A DNA stretch of 64,000 bases, taken from Rhynchopus euleeides (Eukaryota; Euglenozoa; Diplonemea; Diplonemida; Diplonemidae). The stretch spans positions 1,240,001 to 1,304,000 of the forward strand of contig OY723262.1 in the NCBI GenBank assembly GCA_963210315.1, written 5' to 3'. Under the pieces are notes generated by a model. The model ran no database searches. It was not told where the DNA came from and saw only the letters and a list, made by a program, of their open reading frames with translations. Within the stretch, counting starts at the first letter, position 1; each line of letters starts with the position of its first letter. Below are positions 41,501 to 54,707 of the stretch, one piece after another. The position numbers and the translations under genes were made by a program.

Positions 41501-44500
41501 TGCCGGCCAGGCTCCGACTGACGGGGGACTGCCTCCTCGTGCTGCGATTCCCGGTGTTCCCAGCACGCAGAACAACCTGTGCACGGACGCCGGTCAGCTC
41601 TGCGTTGACACCGACAAGACCGCAACAGGGAACTGGGAGTGCCAGTGTGTCGCCCCTCAGACGGGTACTGCTGGCCAGCAGAAGGTTGCAACGTGCGCGA
41701 CGGAGGTTGACGAATGCACTGCCAACGCTGCCAAGTGTGGTGCCAACCAACGCTGTGTCGACCCGAGCAAGACCACTACATCTGACTGGTACTGTGAGTG
41801 CACTGTCGGTCCACCGACGAAGGTGGTGGGTGGTCCCGCCACCTGCACCACTGACAAGGACGAGTGCACAGACTACTCCGACGCCGTGCAGTGCAAGCAC
41901 GTGAACCGCTACACTTCGGACGGTTGCCTGTGCTCGTGCGACTGGACTGCCATCTTCAAGGACGGGAACGGCAACGTGATCACCCTCCCTGCCGGTCCGG
42001 GCAGCACAGAGCCGTGTGGCACCGGTTGCTGCAACCCTGACTCCAAGCCCACGGGTGACTGGTGCTACATCGCTGCACACGACTACAACAAGAACAAGCC
42101 CGCCTGCAGTGCACTCATGGGTAAGTCTCAGACCTGTGTTGCTGCCGGCCAGGCTCCGACTGACGGGGGACTGCCTCCTCGTGCTGCCATTCCCGGTGTT
42201 CCCAGCACGCAGAACAACCTGTGCACGGATGCCGGCCAGCTTTGCGTTGACACCGACAAGACCGCAACAGGGAACTGGGAGTGCCAGTGTGTCGCACCTC
42301 AGACGGGTACTGCTGGCCAGCAGAAGCCTGCAACGTGCACAACCGAGATTGACGAATGCATTGCCAACGCTGCCAAGTGTGGTGCCAACCAGCGCTGTGT
42401 CGACCCGACCAAGACCACTACATCTGACTGGTACTGCGAGTGCACTGTCGGTCCACCGACGAAGGTGGTGGGTGGTCCCGCGACCTGCACCACTGACAAG
42501 GATGAGTGCACAGACTACTCCGACGCCGTGCAGTGCAAGCACGTGAACCGTTACACTGAGGACGGTTGCCTGTGCTCGTGCGACTGGACTGCCATCTTCA
42601 AGGACGGCAACGGCAACGTGATCACCCTTCCTGCCGGTCCGGGCAGCACTGAGCCGTGTGGCACCGGTTGCTGCAACCCTGACTCCAAGCCCACGGGTGA
42701 CTGGTGCTACATCGCCGCACACGACTACAACAAGAACAAGCCCGCCTGCAGTGCACTCATGGGTAAGTCTCAGACGTGCGTCGCTCCAGGCCAGGCTCCT
42801 TCTGACGGTGGTGCCCCTCCTCGTCCTGCCATTCCCGGTATTCCCAGCACGCAGAACAACCTGTGCACGGACAAGGGGCAGCTTTGCGTTGACACCGACA
42901 AGACCGCAACAGGCAACTGGCAGTGTGAGTGTGTTGCCCCCCAGACCGGTGCTCCCGGCCAGCAGAAGCCTGCAACGTGCACAACCGAGATTGACGAATG
43001 CACTGCCAACGCTGCCAAGTGTGGTGCCAACCAGCGCTGTGTCGACCCGAGCAAGACCACTACATCTGACTGGTACTGCGAGTGCACTGTCGGTCCACCG
43101 ACGAAGGTGGTGGGTGGTCCCGCGACCTGCACCACTGACAAGGATGAGTGCACAGACTACTCCGACGCCGTGCAGTGCAAGCACGTGAACCGCTACACGT
43201 CGGACGGTTGCCTGTGCTCGTGCGACTGGACTGCGATCTTCAAGGACGGCAACGGCAACGTGATCACCCTTCCTGCCGGTCCGGGCAGCACAGAGCCGTG
43301 TGGCACCGGTTGCTGCAACCCTGACTCCAAGCCCACGGGTGACTGGTGCTACATCGCCGCACACGACTACAACAAGAACAAGCCCGCCTGCAGTGCACTC
43401 ATGGGTAAGTCTCAGACGTGCGTCGCTCCAGGCCAGGCTCCTTCGGACGGTGGTGCCCCTCCTCGTCCTGCCATTCCCGGTGTTCCCAGCACGCAGAACA
43501 ATCTGTGCACGGACAAGGGGCAGCTTTGCGTTGACACCGACAAGACCGCAACAGGCAACTGGCAGTGTGAGTGTGTTGCCCCCCAGACCGGTGCTCCCGG
43601 CCAGCAGAAGCCTGCAACGTGCACAACCGAGATTGACGAATGCACTGCCAACGCTGCCAAGTGTGGCGCCAACCAGCGCTGTGTCGACCCGAGCAAGACC
43701 ACTACATCTGACTGGTACTGCGAGTGCACTGTCGGTCCGCCGACAAAGGTGGTGGGTGGTCCCGCGACCTGCACCACTGACAAGGATGAGTGCACAGACT
43801 ACTCCGACGCCGTGCAGTGCAAGCACGTGAACCGTTACACTGAGGACGGTTGCCTGTGCTCGTGCGACTGGACTGCCATCTTCAAGGATGGGAACGGCAA
43901 CGTGATCACCCTTCCTGCCGGTCCGGGCAGCACTGAGCCGTGTGGCACCGGTTGCTGCAACCCTGACTCCAAGCCCACGGGTGACTGGTGCTACATCGCC
44001 GCACACGACTACAACAAGAACAAGCCCGCCTGCAGTGCGCTCATGGGTAAGTCTCAGACCTGCGTCGCTCCAGGCCAGGCTCCCACTGACGGTGGTGTCA
44101 CTCCTCGTGCTGCCATTCCCGGTGTTCCCAGCACGCAGAACAACCTGTGCACGGACAAGGGGCAGCTTTGCGTTGACACCGACAAGACCGCAACGGGCAA
44201 CTGGCAGTGCAAGTGCGTTGACCCGCAGACGGGCACTCCGGGGGAACAGAAGGTTGCGAGCTGTGTCGTCGATGAGTGCACCGCCACCTGTGATACCTGT
44301 GAGGCCGGCGTCTGCGAGGCCCAGTCTCAGCTCTGTGAGGACCCTAACCAGAGCCCCGATAGCCTTGGTGACTGGATGTGCAAGTGTCCGCCCCCTTCAC
44401 AGGTCTCTGCTGTTCGGAACGTCGCCGTGTGCGATGTTGACGAGTGCGAGCGCGCCCGTTCTGTTTGTGCCATCGCAGGGCAGGTGTGCGTTGACCCCAG

Positions 44501-47500
44501 TGGCAGCACTCTCGGCGATTGGGAGTGCCACTGCCCGCCCCCCGCTGTTGGGAAGCAGACGAAGGGGCTCGCTGTGTGCCTTGTCGATGAGTGCCAGAAG
44601 CACGGCATCCAGTGCACCTCCGTCGGGCAGCTGTGCGTTGACCCTGACAAGTCTAAGACCGATGATTGGATCTGCCGCTGTCCCCCTCCTTCGGTCGGTG
44701 CGGATGCTCCTCAGAAGGCTGCTACCTGTGTCCTTGTCGGCGAGTGCGAGGACGTGACTAAGAGTGATGTCTGCACCTCTGTCGGACAGACTTGCGAGGA
44801 CCCTGATAAAGCCAAGAATGGCGACTGGATGTGCAAGTGCCTCCCCCCGGCTACTGGGACCCCTGTCGTGATGGGCAAGGCTGTGTGTTTGCTCGACGAG
44901 TGTGTCGCCCAGTGTGCTACCTGTGCTGGGACCGTCTGCTCCGACGCCGGCCAGCTGTGTGAGGATGTCGACCAGAACCCTGTTACCGGGAGCAATTCTT
45001 GGGAATGTCGCTGCCCGCCTCCTGCGACGGGCACGAAGGTGACCGGTGTCGCTTCCTGTGCAGAGAACGAGTGCGATGTTCACGGACCCACGTGTACTGC
45101 TGCTGGCCAGGACTGCGTCGACCCTAACACCCAGCAGACGGGTGATTGGCAGTGCGTCTGTAAGCTTCCCGCTGTTGGACTCGGCACCCGCGTCCCTGCC
45201 CAATGTGTTATTGATGAGTGTGACGTTAACGGTGTCCAGTGCACCTCGAAGGGGCAGACTTGCTATGATCCGAGCACAGCCGCAACCTCCCTCGGCGACT
45301 GGATGTGCCAGTGCGCTGCACCGGCGCAGGGTTCCGCCACTGCTGGCCCCGCCACCTGTACCGTCGACGAATGCACTCTCTATGGCGCTGTGTGCACTGC
45401 TGAAGGGCAGGTCTGCGTCGACACGCAGCCACAGGAGACGGGCACCTGGTCGTGCACGTGCCCGCCGCCCCACCAGAACATCGCCATGTCCCAGGCTGCC
45501 GCTTTGTGTGTTCTGGATGAGTGCAAAGACGCCTACAACAACATGACCGCCGTGGCAACGCAGGGCCAACCGAATATCTGCGAGCAGAACGGCCAGACCT
45601 GCATTGACCCCGACACCTCGCTCAAGCAGCTTGGCAATTGGATGTGCAGGTGCCCCGGCTCAACGCAGTCCGCTGTGGGGAGCGCTGTGCTCAAGTGCCA
45701 TTACGACGAGTGTGCCATTCAGGATAACGCCGACAAGTGTTCCGCTGGCCAGAAGTGCGTTGATGACGACTGGGAGAACTTGTTCAACTGGGAGTGCAGG
45801 TGCACGGCACCCTCCACAGGCAGTGCCCTGAAGGGGCCAGCAAACTGCACACTCGACGAGTGCAAGACCAACGAGAAGACATGCCACGCTGCAGGGCAGG
45901 TGTGCCTCGACACCGACATTGCGACGGACGGCACGTGGGAGTGCCATTGCCCTCCGACCAGCACCGGCGGCAAAGCGCTGATGAAGCCTGCGGACTGCAT
46001 CCCCCCGAAGAGCGAGTGCACCGACCCGACAGTTCTCGCGACCTGCACGAACAAGGGCCAGTCTTGTATCGACAATGACGAAACTGTCCCCAACGATTGG
46101 AAGTGTGAGTGCCTTCCTCCTGCAACTGGTACGAGCGTTGCCGGTGCACCTGCAACATGCGTGCTGGATGAGTGTTTGAAGACCTGCCCCACGTGCGCTG
46201 GTGATACCTGCCAGAAGGCTCGTCAGGTGTGCGTGGACCCCAACACCGACGGTTCTTCCCTGGGTGACTGGATGTGCAAGTGCACTGACGGTGCAGTGGG
46301 CAACGCCACCGCGAAGGCCGCCACATGCACACTTGATGAATGTGCCGTCACGTGCCACACCTGCGCAGACCACGGTGTGGGAAACACGTGCGAGAACCTC
46401 GGCCTTCTCTGCCATGACCCGAACCAAGGATCGCACGAGACCAGCGACTGGATGTGCCAGTGCCAGCCCCCGGCTGTCGGCAACCGCACCCTTGGCATCC
46501 CTCAGTGCCTGGTGGACGAATGCGTGGTCAGCCCTGGTGAGCCACCTGTGTGCGGGGCGACGCAGATCTGCACGGACCCCAACAAAGAGCCAACGTCGCT
46601 GAAGGACTTCCAGTGCTCATGCGTGACCCCTGGGTCACCGGCGACCGGTACTGCTGTTGGAAAGCCGGCCACCTGTATCGTGAATGAGTGCAATGACCAG
46701 GTGAACTACAAGAAGTGCGCCGACGCCGGACAGGTGTGCATCGATGCGAAGGCCAATGCTACATCGCTCGGGGACTGGGAGTGCCACTGTGCCGACGGGA
46801 CGGGGTCTGCCCCCGCGGGCCCCGCGGCGTGTATCGTCGACGAGTGCAAAGATGTGTGCCCGACGTGCGCTAACACAGGTTCCGGCAACGTGTGCGAGAA
46901 GGGGGGGCAGCAGTGCGTCGACCCTAACACCTCGCCTACATCCCAGAACGACTGGATGTGCCAGTGCACTACAGGTTCGGCTTCGGCGGTCGGAAACCTG
47001 GCCACATGCGTTGTCGACGAGTGCGTTGACGTCACCAACTTCGGTGCCCTGAACTGCTCCCACGTGCCGCGCACCACAGTCACCGGTTGTGAGTGCGAGT
47101 GTGGCTGGAGTCTTCCTGCTCTGAGCTCAACGGGGACCGGGCCGGGCATCGACTCTGACTGCCTTGCAGGGTGCTGCAACCCAACAGGCCGTCCCGAGGG
47201 CGAGTGGTGCATCATCAAGAACACAGGGGCCAACACCATGAACCCGGAGTGCTCCCGTCTCCTGGACACAAACAAGATCATGGACCGCATCCAGACGTGC
47301 ACTGCTCCCGGGAAGGCAACTCAGACGGTTTGCCAGGGAGACCAGATCTGCGTCGACCCTGACAAGTCTCCTCAGAGTGTTGGTGACTGGCGTTGCGAGT
47401 GCCAGGCTCCGGCGGTCGGTGCGACGGTGATCCGTGGGCCGGCAGTGTGCATCACTGACTACTGCCAGACCCAGGGCTCCGCCGAGTGTGCTGCTGCAGG

Positions 47501-50500
47501 GCAGCAGTGCGTCAGTGAGGGGCAGGGCTGGAAATGCTTGTGCCCCAACGGTGCCCAGGGTGAGCAGGTCGGGGGTGTTGCCAAGTGCACCTACCCTGGT
47601 GACTGCGAGAAGAACGCCATCATCTGCACACAGGTTGGCCAAACCTGCTACGACCCAGACACAACGAAGGCCGATGACTGGGTCTGCAAGTGCGTGTCGC
47701 CCTCCACTGGCGTGAGCAATCTGAATGGCCCCGCAGTGTGTAAGCTTGACGAGTGCACCGCCGTGTGCCCCACATGTGCAAACAAGGGTGACGGCAACGT
47801 GTGCCAGGCTGCGGGCCAACGCTGCGAGGAAGGCTCCCTGTCACCTGCTGACCGCAGTGACTGGCGGTGTGCGTGCCCTGTGGGCCAGGGTGGGTCGAAG
47901 GCACTGGCACCTGCGACGTGCCTTACTGACGAGTGCCAGGAGAACAACGCCCTCGCGTCACAGGTGTGTGGGGCGTCTGGACAGACGTGCGTGGACCCCG
48001 ACATGTCGGTGGCCGGCGACTGGAGGTGTGTGTGCCAGCGGCCCGCTGTGGGAGAGGCGACGGGACGGGTGGCGGTTTGTGTCTGGGACGAGTGCCTCGA
48101 CAGCGCCAACAACGCCGTCTGCACTGCTGCGGGTCAGGTGTGCAAGGACTCGAACCCCAGCCCCCTCAGCAAGGACAACTGGTACTGCGACTGCCCGAAC
48201 GGTGTCTCCAGCGGCTACGAATTTATGAAGGTTGTGAGGAGCTGCAAACCCGCGACGTGGTGCGAGACGAATGGTGCCACGTGCCAGACTAACGGTCAGC
48301 TGTGCGTCACTGATCCTGCGGATGAAACAAAGGGGCGTTGTCAGTGCGTGATGCCGGAGACGCATGCCACGAAGCCCGCCTACACCAGCGGGTCAGCAGT
48401 CGCTGCTGACTGTATCCTGGACGAGTGTGTTGCAGTGTGCGAGACATGTGCTCGCACGACGGGGGGCTGGACCATCTGCGAGCTTGCACAGCAGGCATGC
48501 GTCGAGGGCAGCAAGAGCCCCAGCTCTACGAACGACTGGAAGTGCCAGTGCAAGACTGGGCAAAAGAACACTGCCGTGGGGGCTGTGGCAACATGCACTG
48601 TGAATGAGTGCGACGATTCTGGGTCCGTGTGCACGAAGAACGAGCAGATTTGCGTCGACCCGAACACTGCGCTTGAAGGGGACTGGTACTGCGGGTGCCT
48701 GACCCCCTCTGTTGGCAAACAGGTTGGTGGTCCCGCAGCCTGCAAGATCGACGAGTGTGTCCTGCACGGCAAGGAGTGCTCTGCGGGTGGGCAGACCTGT
48801 CTCGACCGTAACCTTGCGGTGAACTCCCTTGGCGACTGGGAGTGCACTTGCCCCCCACCCGCAAAGGGCACCGCAGTTGCGAAGGCCGCGACGTGCGAAT
48901 ACACAGGGGAGTGCGCCGACAGCCCGACAGCCGCGGTGTGTGAGGCGGTCGGCCAGACATGCGTCGACCCTAACCCAGAGGTGGGGGGTAACTGGGAGTG
49001 CCACTGCGTGCCCCCGCAGGTGGGGACAGTGAAGGCTGGGTCGGCTGCGAGCTGTGTGCTCGACGAATGCCGTGCGACCTGTGCAACATGTGCTCTCAAG
49101 CCTGGGTCACAGACTCACGTGTGCACCGCTGCCGAGCAGGACTGTGTCGACCCCAACACCGACCCCACCAGCACGGGAGACTGGATGTGCAAGTGCGCTG
49201 CGCCGACACTCGGGGAGCAGCGTGGGGCTGCCGCCATCTGCGCTGTCGATGAATGTCTGACCGAAAGCAACAAAAAGGTTTGCGAAGGAGCGAAGGTCGA
49301 CGGGAAATCAGTGCAGGTGTGTGTGGACCCCGACCAGAAGACGATCGGTGACTGGACCTGCCAGTGTGTGTGGCCGTACGAGGGGGCATCCGGAGTGCGC
49401 GCTGCTTCGCTGTGCCGGGTGGACGAATGCACTGCTGACGGCGCTTGGTCGAAGGGCGGGCAGAACGGGAACCACGTCTGCGCAGAGAAGGGACAGAGCT
49501 GCCTCGACCCTGACACCTCGGTGATGAAGCTCGAGGACTGGAAGTGCCAGTGCCCCAACCCCGCAGATGGGAGTGAAGTCGGGAAACCTGTGGCCAAGTG
49601 CCAGGGGGATGACAAGTGCGTCAGCGCGGGCCTGCAGTGCGGCGCTGGGCAGGCGTGTGTCGAGCAGAACGGTGCCGCGTCCTGCGCATGCCTGGCCCCT
49701 CTCGAGGGTCAGATGGTGAACGGGCGTCTCGTGTGTATGCTCGACGAGTGCAGGTCGCACTGCGAGACGTGCGCACAGAAGGGTCTCACCCACATCTGCT
49801 ACTCTGAGGAGCAGGCGTGTGTGGACCGCAACACCTCCTCCGAGAGCCTGAGCGACTGGTCTTGCGTCTGCCAGGTCGGCAAGGGCGAGGCCCTTGGGGC
49901 TGCCGCTGTGTGCATCATCGACGAGTGCGAGACGAACAAGGGGATCTGCGAGTCGCAGGGGCAGATCTGCGAGGACCCCAACAAGGAGGCACACAAGACC
50001 CAGGACTGGATGTGCCAGTGCGTGGCACCAGGGTCGGGTTCGCTTGTCGGCGGCGCCGCATCCTGCATGATCGATGAGTGCCTGACGCACGGGAAGCGCT
50101 GTGCTGAGGGTGGGCAGCAGTGCGTCGACCCGAACAAGTCCCCGGTCAGCCAGGGCGACTGGACATGCAACTGCCCCGAACTGGCACAGGGGTCGATGCA
50201 GGGTGGCCTTGCCACATGCACGTACATCGGGGGGTGCAATGTCGAGGCCAACCGCAACCAGTGCTCTGCTGCAGGACAGAAGTGTGTGCCCAACCCTGAG
50301 AATGTGGAGGACTGGCGCTGTGCCTGCCTCGAGCCGTTCCACGGCAGCCCCGTCGCGAAGGGAGCAGCGAAGTGCACCATCAACGAGTGCGACGACATCT
50401 GCCCGACGTGTGCGAGGACAAGCCAGGGTGCCGTCAACGTGTGCACGGGTGCGGGTCAGGGTTGCATGGACCCGAGCTTCGACAACCTCAACGACTGGAT

Positions 50501-53396
50501 GTGCAAGTGCCAGCTTCCTGCCACTGCAGTGGCTGTTGGCAAGCCTGTGGCGCAGTGCATGGTGGATGAGTGCGTGGCGATCACGAAGACAGGAGCGCGT
50601 CAGTGCCAGCACTTCCGCCGCTACTCTGAGGAGGGTTGTGAGTGCGCATGTGACTGGCGGGCAACGTCGACCAGCGGGGTGCTGGGGACGGGCCCCGGGT
50701 ACTCTGAGCCCTGCAGCACGGGGTGCTGCAACCCGGACAACTCCCCGACTGGCGAGTGGTGCTTCCTGGCAGACTCTGAATTCAACAGGAACAAGCCCGA
50801 GTGCGTTGCCAAGCAGCGCAAGACTTGTGCCAGCGAGAGCGCGCCCCCGCCGGCTGGGGCAACCCAGGTGCAGTCTATCAACGTGTGCATGGAGCAGAAC
50901 CAGATCTGTGTCGACCTGGACCACTCCCCGACGGCAACTGGCAACTGGGAATGCCGCTGCCGCGAGGGCGAGGGGCAGAAGGCCCTGGGCGTTGCTGTGT
51001 GCGGTATGTGCTATGCTGTGTGTTGCATCTGATTTATGTCTGAGCCTCAACGTGCCTGCGCTGACACACCATTACCACCCCCTACCCACAGAGGTCAACG
51101 AGTGCAAGACTGTGCTGACGTGCGCCAAGGCGGGGCAGATCTGCCGCGACAACAACACTGCACCCAACCAGCTCAACGACTGGGAGTGCGTGTGTGCTCA
51201 TGGCAAGGGCAGCCGCGTGGGTGGTGTTGCGGAGTGCGGTATGCAACGTGGTTCCGTGGGGTTGCACTGATTCATGCCTAACAACACCACTTCGGAAAGT
51301 CTTCCAGAAAATGCATGCCATACGCACCTGGCAATCAGCTGGTTTCAAGGTGCTGTGTGGAAACCATTGTACACGACGCAGCACCTGTGCGCTCACGCCA
51401 GGGTTGTGATGGCATCTGGTGAAATATTCAGGGGGGGTGTTGTCTTCAGCTTGTAGTCGCAGGTTTAAGCTGACCCGGTGTGCCTCCTGCCGTGCCCCAA
51501 CCCTGTTCCCTACAGAGTACGATGTGACTGACGAGTGCATCTCGCCGCTGAAGGACACCCAGGCCCCCACGACGAATGCCCCCCCGGCACCGGTATGCTG
51601 CCTGTGCCTGCCACCGTCGCCATGCTGCCATGCCACACCCTACAGACAATGGCGCCCCCGACGGACGCACCGACACTGCAGCCCGTTGGCGAGTGGCTCC
51701 TGACGACCGATGCACCAGACACAGCAAGCCCGCCGGCGACAGCCTCGCCGACCCGTGCGCCTGTGCCCCCTGGCACTCCTACAAAGAGCACGCTGTGCAG
51801 TGATGCAGGGCAGTTCTGCTACGACCCCGCCAACGGCGGCAGCGGTGACTGGGAGTGCCGCTGTGTCCCCCCTGCGGTGACGGTCAAGGATGGTCTTCAG
51901 GGCGTGGCGACATGCCGTCTGGACGAGTGTGTCGCACAGTGCCCCACATGCGCTGACAAGGGTGATGGCAAGGGTAGCATTTGCAGCAGCACAACGCAGA
52001 AGTGCGTGGACCCTGACACTGCAGCAGACAAGCTCGGTGACTGGATGTGCCAGTGTGTCAGCCCCGCAACAGGGACCGCTGCAGCGGCACAGTCTGCCGT
52101 GTGTGGTATGATGCATCGCAGTTGTTTTGTGTGCCTCATAATTCATGCGAGTCCTTAATTTTCCCATTTGACCATTACCTCCACCTTCACAAAACAGTGT
52201 ACGATGAGTGCAAGATCGCTGAGAAGGAAAGTGTGTGCAGCGCTGCAAAGCAGGACTGTGTTGACCCGGACACCCGTGAGGCAAGCATTAACGACTGGAT
52301 GTGCGTGTGCCGGGCCCCGCAGACTGGCCAGGCGATCGGTGTTTCGGCTCAGTGTATCCTGGATGAGTGCGTCGACAAGACCAACTTCGAAAAGTGCTCC
52401 AGCGCGGGTCAGACTTGCATCGACTCTGACCAGAGGCCGACCGCCACAGGTGACTGGATGTGCCGCTGCCCGAAGCCTGCATCTGGTGAGGCTGTGAAGG
52501 GATCTGCGACTTGCACCTACACTGGTGAGTGCGCTGATTCCGCTGTGTCGGAAGTGTGCACGAAGCAGGGCCAGACATGCATTGACCCCGACGTCAACAC
52601 AAATGGCGACTGGCTGTGCCAGTGCGTGTCGCCACAGACGGGGAACAACGGGCGCGGCCAGCCTGCCAAGTGTGGCACAGACGAGTGCCTGTCCTCCTGC
52701 CCCACATGCGAGCAGGGCGCCTGCAGCTCTATTGCAGGGCAGACTTGCGAGGACTCGGACCCGGCGAAGTCTGGCGACTGGATGTGCAAATGCACTGCCC
52801 CCTACCAGGGCACCCCTGCTGTGGGGCAGGCAGCCACTTGCGTCATGGTGGAGTGCAGCAACCACACGTCGGAGAACCCGTGTGTCACCGCTGGGTGCGT
52901 GTTCCGCCCGGACACCGGGCTGTGTGTGCCGGCTGTCCCCAACACCCCAGGCACGGCGCCCCCCGGCACCACCACCGCCGCCCCTGGCACCCCTGGGACG
53001 CCCGGCACTGGCGGCTGGGGCTGGGGCACCAACACCACGACGCTGACGCTCACCCAGACCTTCTACAACGACACCATCTGGTCCGCCGCCACGGGTGATG
53101 GGGACGACGACTGCGTCCTGTGCTGGCTGCTGCCGCTGCTCCTGCTTCTTTGCTGCTCTCTGCTGCTGCTTGCCGCTCTCCTCTTCAAGAGGCGCCAGCA
53201 GCAGAACGAGGCGGACGACGAGAAGTGGAACAAGCAGTTCGAGGCCCAGCTTGAGGACGGCGACGGTGAAGTGTTTGAGAACCGGACTCCCAGCCGCGGC
53301 GGGATGGAGGGCGACACCAGCGAGTCGCTGCTGCAGCAGAGGGCGGGCTCGACCGAGATGAAGAACACCTCCGCTATGAAGGATGACGACATCTGA
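38595..53396 (+). CDS. giant type I membrane protein of tandem EGF-like modules
   Basis: There are five exons: 38595-51003, 51092-51238, 51516-51592, 51646-52105 and 52198-53396. All four introns start GTATG and end ACAG. The product is about 4763 residues. The start chosen, ATG 38595, begins a clear signal peptide (MRSALLLLLAAASRG-Q); the open frame extends 39 codons upstream without one. The ectodomain is almost entirely Cys-rich EGF-like modules of 50-60 residues with the pattern DEC...GQ.C.DP......DW.C.C....G...C. Residues 19-1890 or so contain nine near-identical 214-residue repeats. Diverged CCNP modules recur at 47022-47330 and 50566-50850. Before the membrane there is a Thr/Pro/Gly-rich stalk, then one transmembrane helix (about 53118-53187, CWLLPLLLLLCCSLLLLAAL) and a 65-residue acidic tail. 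It is probably a surface adhesion or matrix protein; the ligand is unknown. Confidence 0.93.
38650..44265 (+). repeat. 642-bp in-frame tandem repeat, nine copies
   Basis: GAGTGCAC(G/A)GACTACTCCGA recurs every 642 bp from 38650, nine times; the last unit is cut short near 44265. Each unit encodes 214 residues: one module with HVNRYT ... CSCDW ... GCCNPDSKPTGDWCY, then two EGF-like modules. The copies are nearly identical at the DNA level, but a gradient is visible. Units 1-6 carry the TDAGQLC version, and units 7-9 the TDKGQLC version with QCECVAPQTG or QCKCV. Confidence 0.96.
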
Positions 53397-53786
53397 TCCA
53401 CCAGGCCCGTGTGAGGCAGGTGTGCCAAATGTACCCACCAGCCGCATCGTCATCGCGGCTCTCTCTGTCATCAGTCTCCGGTTCGCAGCAAACAATCTGT
53501 TGTCTGTCTTCGCATCTCAATCCCCAAATATCCTGGTCCCACCCAGCACCCAAAGCTCCCTTCCTCCCCAGTCATGCCTAGCAGCAGAATTCTGTATGCT
53601 CCATGATTCCGATTCTTTCCGGCTGTGTCGTCATGTTTTTCTTCAATCTCTCAAAATTGTGGCAAGGTAAGTGCCCCACACGAAGCTGGATGGGTCGCAC
53701 GATGGGGTGAAAAAATGGGGGGAGGGGAAAGGGTGCAGACCCGGCCTGCTTACTCCAGGCCTTGCCAACTGGCATCACCATGCATA
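53397..53786. other. 3' flank of the EGF-repeat gene
   Basis: This is probably 3' untranslated and intergenic DNA. No further gene is seen. Confidence 0.5.
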
Positions 53787-53788
53787 TA

Positions 53789-54503
53789 CCGTCACTCAAG
53801 TTTTGTTGGTGGGGTAATATATTGGTGGGGTAAATATGTTGGTGGGGTACTAATTTGGTGGATTTGGGGCTCTGAAAAAAGTTGGTGGGTTATTACCCCA
53901 CCAACATAATTACCCCTGGGGCGCATTGTACTTGGCGATTTTTTCTGGCACCTGGGATTTGGAGCCCCCTGCCCACCCACCCCGACTGCGCGTACGCATG
54001 TGCGTACGCCGTCCGCACTTTCTGAAACCGCGCTGCGTACGCGTACGCAGAAATTGCGTACGGCTGGTATTCCAGGTCTCTCAGCACACAGTAGGCCACC
54101 CAGTAGGCTGAGCCCTGGCCTTTGCTCTTGCCTTTCACAGACGGTTCCTTCGCGCACAAGTGCAAAAGGTACGATTACCTACTCGAAGGCTCGAAGGCTG
54201 CTGAGGTTGACGACCGATTTGGTGTGCGGACATGGCCGTCTCTTGTACTACATAGACTGCCGTTTGCAGGCGCCGCACGCCCACGCGTACGCCGTATGCA
54301 TTTTCTGGAAAACGTAGCCATCAGCCGGGCCCCTTAGGCGTTCGCCACGAAAACGGTAGTCAGCGATGCGCATTGGGGTAATAAATTGGTGGGGTAGATT
54401 TGTTGGTGGGGTAAATATGTTGGTGGGGTACTAATTTGGTGGATTTGGGGGTTCTGGAAGAAGTTGGTGGGTTATTACCCCACCAACATTACTTGAGTGA
54501 CGG
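53789..54503. mobile_element. 715-bp TA-flanked inverted-repeat element with foldback blocks
   Basis: The left end (53789-53819) and the reverse complement of the right end (54473-54503) match at about 29 of 31 bases. Both start CCGTCACTCAAGT and include TGTTGGTGGGGTAAT. TA stands immediately outside both ends (53787-53788 and 54504-54505), as in Tc1/mariner-type insertions. Two inner blocks (53804-53911 and 54374-54488) are diverged copies of each other. Each folds back on itself, running from GGTGGGGTAATA to TTATTACCCCACC. The centre is rich in GCGTACGC palindromes. There is no transposase frame, so it is non-autonomous. Confidence 0.85.
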
Positions 54504-54707
54504 TAGTTACCTTGAACGGGGGGTTCACGTTTTTCACCATACATGCAGTTGGGCTATATTCTGAAGATGACAGCAGGTGGGTCACCCACCCGGCTTCCGA
54601 TGATGCTGCTGCTGCTGCTGCTTGCGTTTTGCCGTGCTTGTTTTGAACAGAGCGAAGGGCTGTGTTCAAAAGAAACCCCCCCCCCCTCCAGGGGTGTAAA
54701 TAACAGG

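Noticed and set aside
38526-44006. A minus-strand open frame of about 1800 codons
   Set aside because: It is antisense to the nine 642-bp coding repeats; the frame persists because the repeat length is a multiple of three.
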